From Elysia chlorotica (lineage: Eukaryota; Mollusca; Gastropoda; Plakobranchidae), in contig RQTK01001097.1 in assembly GCA_003991915.1 (NCBI GenBank), forward strand, positions 87,009 to 151,008: a DNA stretch of 64,000 nucleotides. The letters are read 5' to 3'. The notes beneath the pieces are model-generated. The model had not been told where the DNA came from, made no database searches, and worked only from the letters and a program-made list of their open reading frames with translations. The position numbers and the translations under genes were made by a program. This document shows positions 60,463 to 64,000 of this stretch, in pieces (within the stretch, counting starts at the first letter, position 1; the number at the start of each line of letters is the position of its first letter).

Positions 60463-63400
60463 GAGAAACGCAACTTTTAAAGTGATTAAGAGAAGCCCAA
60501 GGTATACTCTTAACTTAGGTTCTCTCAAAGATTAATTGATGTATGTTGTTTAAAATCTGAAGGATGCGCTCTGACTAAGCTTAGCTCGTGTTACTTGAAA
60601 TGTTGATAATACAAACAAACACCAACATCATACATGTTTAAAAACAAAATAAACTTCATAAACAGTTTGGCTTATATAGCTTGAGGCGATGACTCAGAGG
60701 GAATTTGTTCAATGGACAGTTTATTATTACATCTTCAATTCCCTGATTAGGATGAGCTTACAGAAGTTATAAAGCAACTGGCGTTAGCTTTCTATGAATA
60801 GTTTGAAAGCAAAGCCTAACTCAAAAATGAAGATTTTTCTGAGGTGGTGATGCTAGAGGAATAATGATCATCATCTTTACAGAGGACCACAGAGAGAATG
60901 AGGTAGATTTGCTTTAACAGCGATCGCGACGCTGGATCAGCGAACGAGTCAATAGACGTCTTCTAGTGAGAGCAATGCATTCGGGTGTGATTGGCAAACA
61001 CTCTGAGAGCTTGCCAGGGCTTGAAACACTGTCTCCCCCATTGTTCGAGGAAGGATGTCTCTTTTCCTCTCTTTAAACGCTTCTTAGGATGGTTTCTTAT
61101 TTGTGGAGAGATAAAGAAGTATCTTTGCCAAAACAAGCCATAAGGAACTCCAGTAAAGTAATAACGTTATGAACGTTCCGGAGAAATTTAATTCTCTCAT
61201 GTGTTTAAGCCTTCTTAACTAGTTACCTAATAATGTTTATCATTCCCTAAGTCCCTCTTCGGTGTTGACACAATTTTACATTACCAGGACATCACCAGGT
61301 CTACCAAGAAACATTTCAAATGTTCAGACTAATCCCCAGGCTGAGAATCGTTTCCTTGGTGATGGGGAGAGTTAAGAAAAGTGGATGATACAATCCCCTA
61401 TCTCTTATCTTTCGCGTTCGATTTTCCCCGCGACGTTTGTGTACTAAGCTGAAATGTCCACGAAAGAGTTTGCGTTGCCGATTTGTTCAGCGCTAGTCTC
61501 AATACTTTCGGAAATCAAGTTCATTCAATGGCGCTTGTTAGATCTCTTGTGAGATTTAAATCTTCTGCCAGACATCCGAAGAATTGATCATCTAAGGGAA
61601 ATGACAAACCAATCTAGTGATGCTACTTTAGTTTCGAAGATCTAAAGTAAAAGAAATCATTAGAGATGTTCCAGTCCATGTTTAAGGTGTAAAAACATTA
61701 AGTTTTCTGTATTTGGTTTAAAGACATTTCTCTTCGATGTCCGTTTTAATATTTACAAAAATTTTGTTTGAGATTTCTTTCTTACTATTTTGATAAACTG
61801 AGGAAATTGAAATTTTGCCAGTGTCTATGATTTTGATCCAAATGTTGTTTTATCGAGTAAAAATATTCATTTCATCTGAAAGCAAATATCATATCCGTTT
61901 CATTTTATTGTAGTCTGGATTATTAATCTCGAAATGGTCATTAGTTTGCAAACTCATACAAGCTTATCAGGGGAGAAAACGAGCTTCCTTGCTTTAAAAA
62001 AATTTAAAAAATTACAGCGTATCAAAGAGTTAATGGTGTGCGACCAAGAAAAGGAAACAGTGTTGAAATCTAATTTGTAAAAAAATGTCCGTAGTTAGCA
62101 TTCTATTACAAACTTTTCAATCTTCTTTAAACAATCAAAATGTTGGAGGATGTATTAAATGTATGAACTGCGCACTTTCAAAAAAATAAAGATTTTTCTC
62201 CACAAGCTTAGAAACGACGCCTTGTTTTCCAGTGAAAATATAAAAAACACATTTTATGACGCATTCACTTGAGTTATCCTTGGTTCTAATGTCTCAGTTG
62301 TTTGTTTTTAAAGGGTTTGTGGTAGCAAGGAAAAGATACTGACAAAAGAAGAGGACTAGGGGACATCGGAAAAGGAAAGGGTCGGAGTTAAGGTGGGAGA
62401 GTGTAGGGCAGAAAGAAAGAAAATGTAAAAATTACGAAAAATTGCGGGATAAGACACACATGAATGTAACTGCAAAGAGTTTAAGAGTTTAGTTTCAATA
62501 CTTTGCCTCTAGATCCGCGAAATGCAATATCGAGCTGTATTACAGTGGTGATGAGAAAAACAAGATTAGTGTGGTTTCAAAGTGTTGATCATTTATGAAT
62601 TGTTGTATTCTGTCTTTGTCGTTAAGTTATTGGCTTCACAGGTTTTATTATTCAACATCATTTGGTCATAGCTTAACTTAAAGTCTAGTAACATGTATTT
62701 AATGGTGTGTATTACTTTAGTAAACTACGTGTGAAGAAGTGTACCAATACGGTTTTACACAGCTGAGAAAGTAACGCTCGGTACTAAAAAATGATGGAGA
62801 ATTCCGAGGCCTTGAATCTCAGCTAGTGCCCCTGTGTATGTTCTTGATTCTCCGAGAAACCTTCGGAGTGATTATATGAGTCGCCTAAGTTTCTATTCAG
62901 GAGTTCTTGCAAGGAGTGTAATAAGGGGTGTAAGGTAGTCCGTTGTTCCATCTTTTTTTTTTGCGAGATCGTTTACAGACATTGCCAATAATTTGTTTCT
63001 AATACCAACTTCCAGAAATTCTATTCTGTCCCAAGTTTGTGCATTGATCAGATCTCTTGCCACTGCACCAGGTAGGACTTACATCAACACCTTAACATTG
63101 GGACAAAAGGTCCCTAACCTGAAGTATATCTTTTTTCAAATAATGCTTTAATTGATTGCAATAGATTTTACCTGTACAAAGACAGGCCTCGCAAAGCAAA
63201 GAGAAACTAGTAGATATTGCCGACTTGTTATTTTGGTCTTGACTCCCAGATTCGTAATTTTGATTTGTGTGGAGCACGTTACTCAAGACCTAATACCTAT
63301 GACATAAATTTTTAATTTTGAAACACATTTAGGCAGTTTTAAATGATACTTAACTATCAGGACTTCCTGTAAAGAAAATTGAACTATGGGACTTTAAGCA

Positions 63401-63913
63401 TTAATTTTGCTCACTTAACCTTTTCTTGTGAAACTAATTACTTTATATCGATAGTAGAGTTTTATTTCGTCGGCGTTTTATTAGATGTATCTACTGAACT
63501 ATCATTGATTTATAATAAGTAAGAAATTATTCGTCTTCAAAAATATAGCCCTTTTTTAACTTTTTCTTCTATGTGTGGATTAAAATATCAATCTACGTTT
63601 TTCATGACATGTTTGTTGTTGTGGTGGGCCTTTATTTGTTATTTTTCAATGTCTCAGTTCTTTTTAGTGTGGTTTTAAGGTTAAGCCATGTCCCCTTCAG
63701 TAACCATTGCCCTTATCGACTACCACGCCATAGAAATAGTCCTGTTAGCTGAGATTGCATATCCCTATCTGATTTTTTACTTTCAATGAAGAAAATAAAA
63801 GTTTTGCGGGACTTTTTCTTTTATCTTATACTTTTAATATTAAAATCAGAGCATGTAGTTGTATTTTCTGCTATGAGAAAAAATGTATCTTATACCTTCA
63901 TGCGGTATGTGAA

Positions 63914-63914
<1 letters not shown>
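60461..63914. other. Repeat-poor non-coding stretch
   Basis: This is the longest part of the window without microsatellite or SINE. No exon with splice support was found. Patches near 60900-61030 and 61380-61560 are less AT-rich, and the first includes 'ttggcaaacactctgagagc' followed by 'ttgccag', an NFI-like arrangement. Nothing stronger can be said. Confidence 0.35.

Positions 63915-64000
<86 letters not shown>
63915..64000. repeat. (ATT)n microsatellite running off the window
   Basis: At least 28 ATT units; the right end is beyond the window. Confidence 0.96.

Overview
This window is nuclear DNA from an animal. Its AT-rich background holds one confident protein-coding exon, one transposase gene, many tRNA-derived SINE copies and dozens of long microsatellites ((CTAT)n/(GATA)n, (CT)n, (GTT)n, (TAG)n, (ATT)n, (TTC)n). 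There is no operon structure, no bacterial-type start signal and no dense coding. The SINEs, CTAT arrays and mariner together suggest an invertebrate, most plausibly a lophotrochozoan such as a gastropod mollusc. That assignment is inference and no sequence search was run.

Left part (1-20,600): The clearest host gene piece is a GC-rich exon on the minus strand, 10504-9842. It encodes 221 residues, mostly Ser/Pro-rich and probably disordered, and ends in a consensus GTAAGT donor. I do not recognise the family. The last ~60 bp of this exon plus ~500 bp of the following intron recur at about 738-1263, where the exon copy is cut off and joined to a SINE fragment. The rest is microsatellites, SINE copies, short two-copy tandem duplications and plain AT-rich DNA.

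Middle (20,600-42,000): A mariner element with TA target sites, 31-bp terminal inverted repeats and an intact DD34D transposase lies at 20896-22935. It carries an internal, nearly perfect 717-bp direct duplication of its 3' half. Further right are a 162-bp tandem duplication, full-length SINEs, a minisatellite of about 20 copies of 39 bp (32550-33340) and a 494-bp assembly gap. The gap sits between an (AAT)n and an (ATT)n array, which are complements of each other.

Right part (42,000-64,000): From 42139 to 48326 lies a block of duplicated and reordered segments. A truncated mariner sits in one copy, and the other copy preserves the empty TA site. Both copies of one segment hold the same candidate 87-bp phase-1 exon on the minus strand. 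Further right are a LINE reverse-transcriptase tail, hairpin repeats, a ~150-bp (TTC)n tract, a ~500-bp tandem duplication and a long repeat-poor stretch (60,460-63,900).

No set of genes here works together as a pathway. The window reads as introns and intergenic DNA around one or two host genes, shaped by transposition, local duplication and microsatellite growth.
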